Assembly: GCA_964574775.1 (NCBI GenBank)
Contig: CAZNOS010000048.1
Coordinates: forward strand, 1 to 5,608
DNA: 5,608 bases
From: CABMGO01 sp964574775
Lineage (GTDB): Archaea; Nanobdellota; Nanobdellia; Pacearchaeales; GW2011-AR1
Direction: 5' to 3'
The translations under genes and the position numbers were made by a program. Below are positions 4,908 through 5,608 of the stretch, piece by piece. The stretch's first letter is position 1. Each line of letters starts with the position of its first letter. The notes under the pieces are model-generated. The model made no database searches and was not told the origin of the DNA. It was given only the letters and a program-made list of their open reading frames with translations.

Positions 4908-4915
4908 TTTATAAA
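4908..4915 (+). promoter_or_regulatory. TATA box (TTTATAAA) of the C25-like gene
   Basis: A strong archaeal TATA box whose centre (4911.5) is 25.5 bases before the ATG at 4937, the third case of this spacing here. It predicts a leaderless mRNA and picks 4937 as the start. The ATG at 4915 overlaps the box and leads to an early stop. Confidence 0.65.
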
Positions 4916-4936
4916 TGAAAAATTTGTTTAGTTTCG

Positions 4937-5608
4937 ATGGGAAAAAAATATTTTACCTATTACTTGTCGCTTTTTGCTTGTTTAATTTTATTCGGTGTGT
5001 TTGTAAGCTCAATTGATGCTTCTTTGTGGGTAGATGAAACATCGACTAGTTTTTCTTCTGGGTTAAATCAACTGAATGCTTCTTATGAATTTTTGGAGCC
5101 AGTAGCGGTGACTAATGATGGAATTGTGTCGGTTTATATTGATGGATTGCAGGATAGGATGGTGGTTGGTGAGCCAATTTTACCTATGAGAATGGCAAAT
5201 ATTTTACTTCCGAGTAATAAAGAGGTTTTAAGCGTGGAGGTTATTTATTCCAAGGGAGAGTTATTGGCAACTGGGAGTCCTGGTATAGCAGACTTTCCTA
5301 TTCAGATAAATGAAGATTATGGTGAAGCGCCCACATTGGAAGGCAACTTATTGTCTGGGGTTTATCCCGAAAATCTAACGGAGTGGACTGTCGGTAAAGT
5401 TAAGGGAGAGTCTATATTGAGTTTGCCACTTTATCCAGTTCAGTATAATTCTGATACGGGAGAGTTTTTATTTTATAACACCATAGATGTCGTTGTTAAT
5501 TTCGATAAGGATGAAGGTTATCAGGCATCAGGTGTATCTCTAAAAAATACGGATGATGAGTTTGTTTCAAGCTTTGTAGATAATCCAGAAAGAACTATTA
5601 GTGATTCT
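4937..5608 (+). CDS. Secreted protein with C25 (gingipain-type) propeptide, 3'-truncated
   Basis: The frame is open to the window edge; 224 residues are visible. Residues 1-28 are a Sec signal peptide: MGKK, a hydrophobic core, and a likely cut after SIDA. After this comes a beta-rich region with the marks of the peptidase C25 propeptide: GEPILP at 78-83, an ILLPSNKEVLSVEV strand pair, then YP with an aromatic/acidic linker, and LYPVQYNSDTGEF from 165 followed by a DVVVNF strand. In gingipain-like precursors this domain keeps the Cys protease inactive and is removed during maturation. The catalytic His/Cys domain would lie beyond the window, so the C25 peptidase call is inference. The propeptide also occurs before other secreted protease or repeat domains. 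The polypeptide is acidic and lacks Cys after the signal, unlike the neighbouring Cys-rich proteins. The start is set by the leaderless TATA geometry. Confidence 0.75.
   Translation, partial: MGKKYFTYYLSLFACLILFGVFVSSIDASLWVDETSTSFSSGLNQLNASYEFLEPVAVTNDGIVSVYIDGLQDRMVVGEPILPMRMANILLPSNKEVLSVEVIYSKGELLATGSPGIADFPIQINEDYGEAPTLEGNLLSGVYPENLTEWTVGKVKGESILSLPLYPVQYNSDTGEFLFYNTIDVVVNFDKDEGYQASGVSLKNTDDEFVSSFVDNPERTISDS

Noticed and set aside
4915..4936. ATG at 4915 as start of the C25-like gene
   Set aside because: It is in another frame, overlaps the TATA box and reaches a stop after about 33 codons.
1..5608. tRNA, rRNA, CRISPR array, insertion sequence or toxin-antitoxin/defence system
   Set aside because: No cloverleaf, spaced direct repeats, transposase or terminal inverted repeats, and no defence domain was found on reading; the small coupled pair does not resemble a known toxin-antitoxin family.

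Overview
The window is AT-rich, gene-dense and archaeal. Three things show this. It carries a complete ABCE1/Rli1 ribosome-recycling ATPase, a family of archaea and eukaryotes. It encodes a pilin-like protein with an archaeal class III signal peptide. Several genes have an archaeal TATA box at a fixed distance from the start codon. Small membrane-anchored Cys-rich proteins, a DUF333-type domain and a C25-type propeptide suggest a DPANN-like lineage (Woesearchaeota, Pacearchaeota or relatives). That placement is inference; no rRNA is present to settle it.

Layout, all + strand unless noted: (1) 2-613, the 3' part of a calcineurin-like metallophosphoesterase; (2) 706-1005, a membrane-anchored protein with 13 cysteines built from two copies of a six-Cys module, with the only strong Shine-Dalgarno in the window; (3) 1087-1587, an archaeal type IV pilin/archaellin-like protein; (4) 1588-1923, a 336-base stretch holding a possible 34-aa very basic ORF on the minus strand (1603-1707), a 24-base imperfect palindrome and a promoter for the next gene; (5) 1924-2211 and 2208-2468, a double zinc-ribbon protein and a small Cys protein overlapping by ATGA; (6) 2551-4281, ABCE1; (7) 4320-4787, a membrane-anchored DUF333 protein with a 12-Cys C-terminal domain; (8) 4937-5608, the start of a secreted protein with a gingipain-type (C25) propeptide, running off the window.

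Three products carry membrane or export signals and form a cell-surface set with the pilin: the 13-Cys protein, the 16-Cys DUF333 protein and the C25-like precursor. ABCE1 and the zinc-ribbon pair are cytosolic. Apart from the ATGA pair, the genes look like single transcription units. The pilin, DUF333 and C25-like genes each have a TATA box centred 25.5 bases before the ATG, which predicts leaderless mRNAs. The 13-Cys gene uses a Shine-Dalgarno instead.

I see no convincing new multi-gene system. The most unusual items are the duplicated Cys module, the candidate minus-strand basic microprotein with its structured upstream region, the zinc-ribbon/Cys-protein pair, and the altered D-loop and hinge of ABCE1. 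I recognised no tRNA, rRNA, CRISPR array or insertion sequence.
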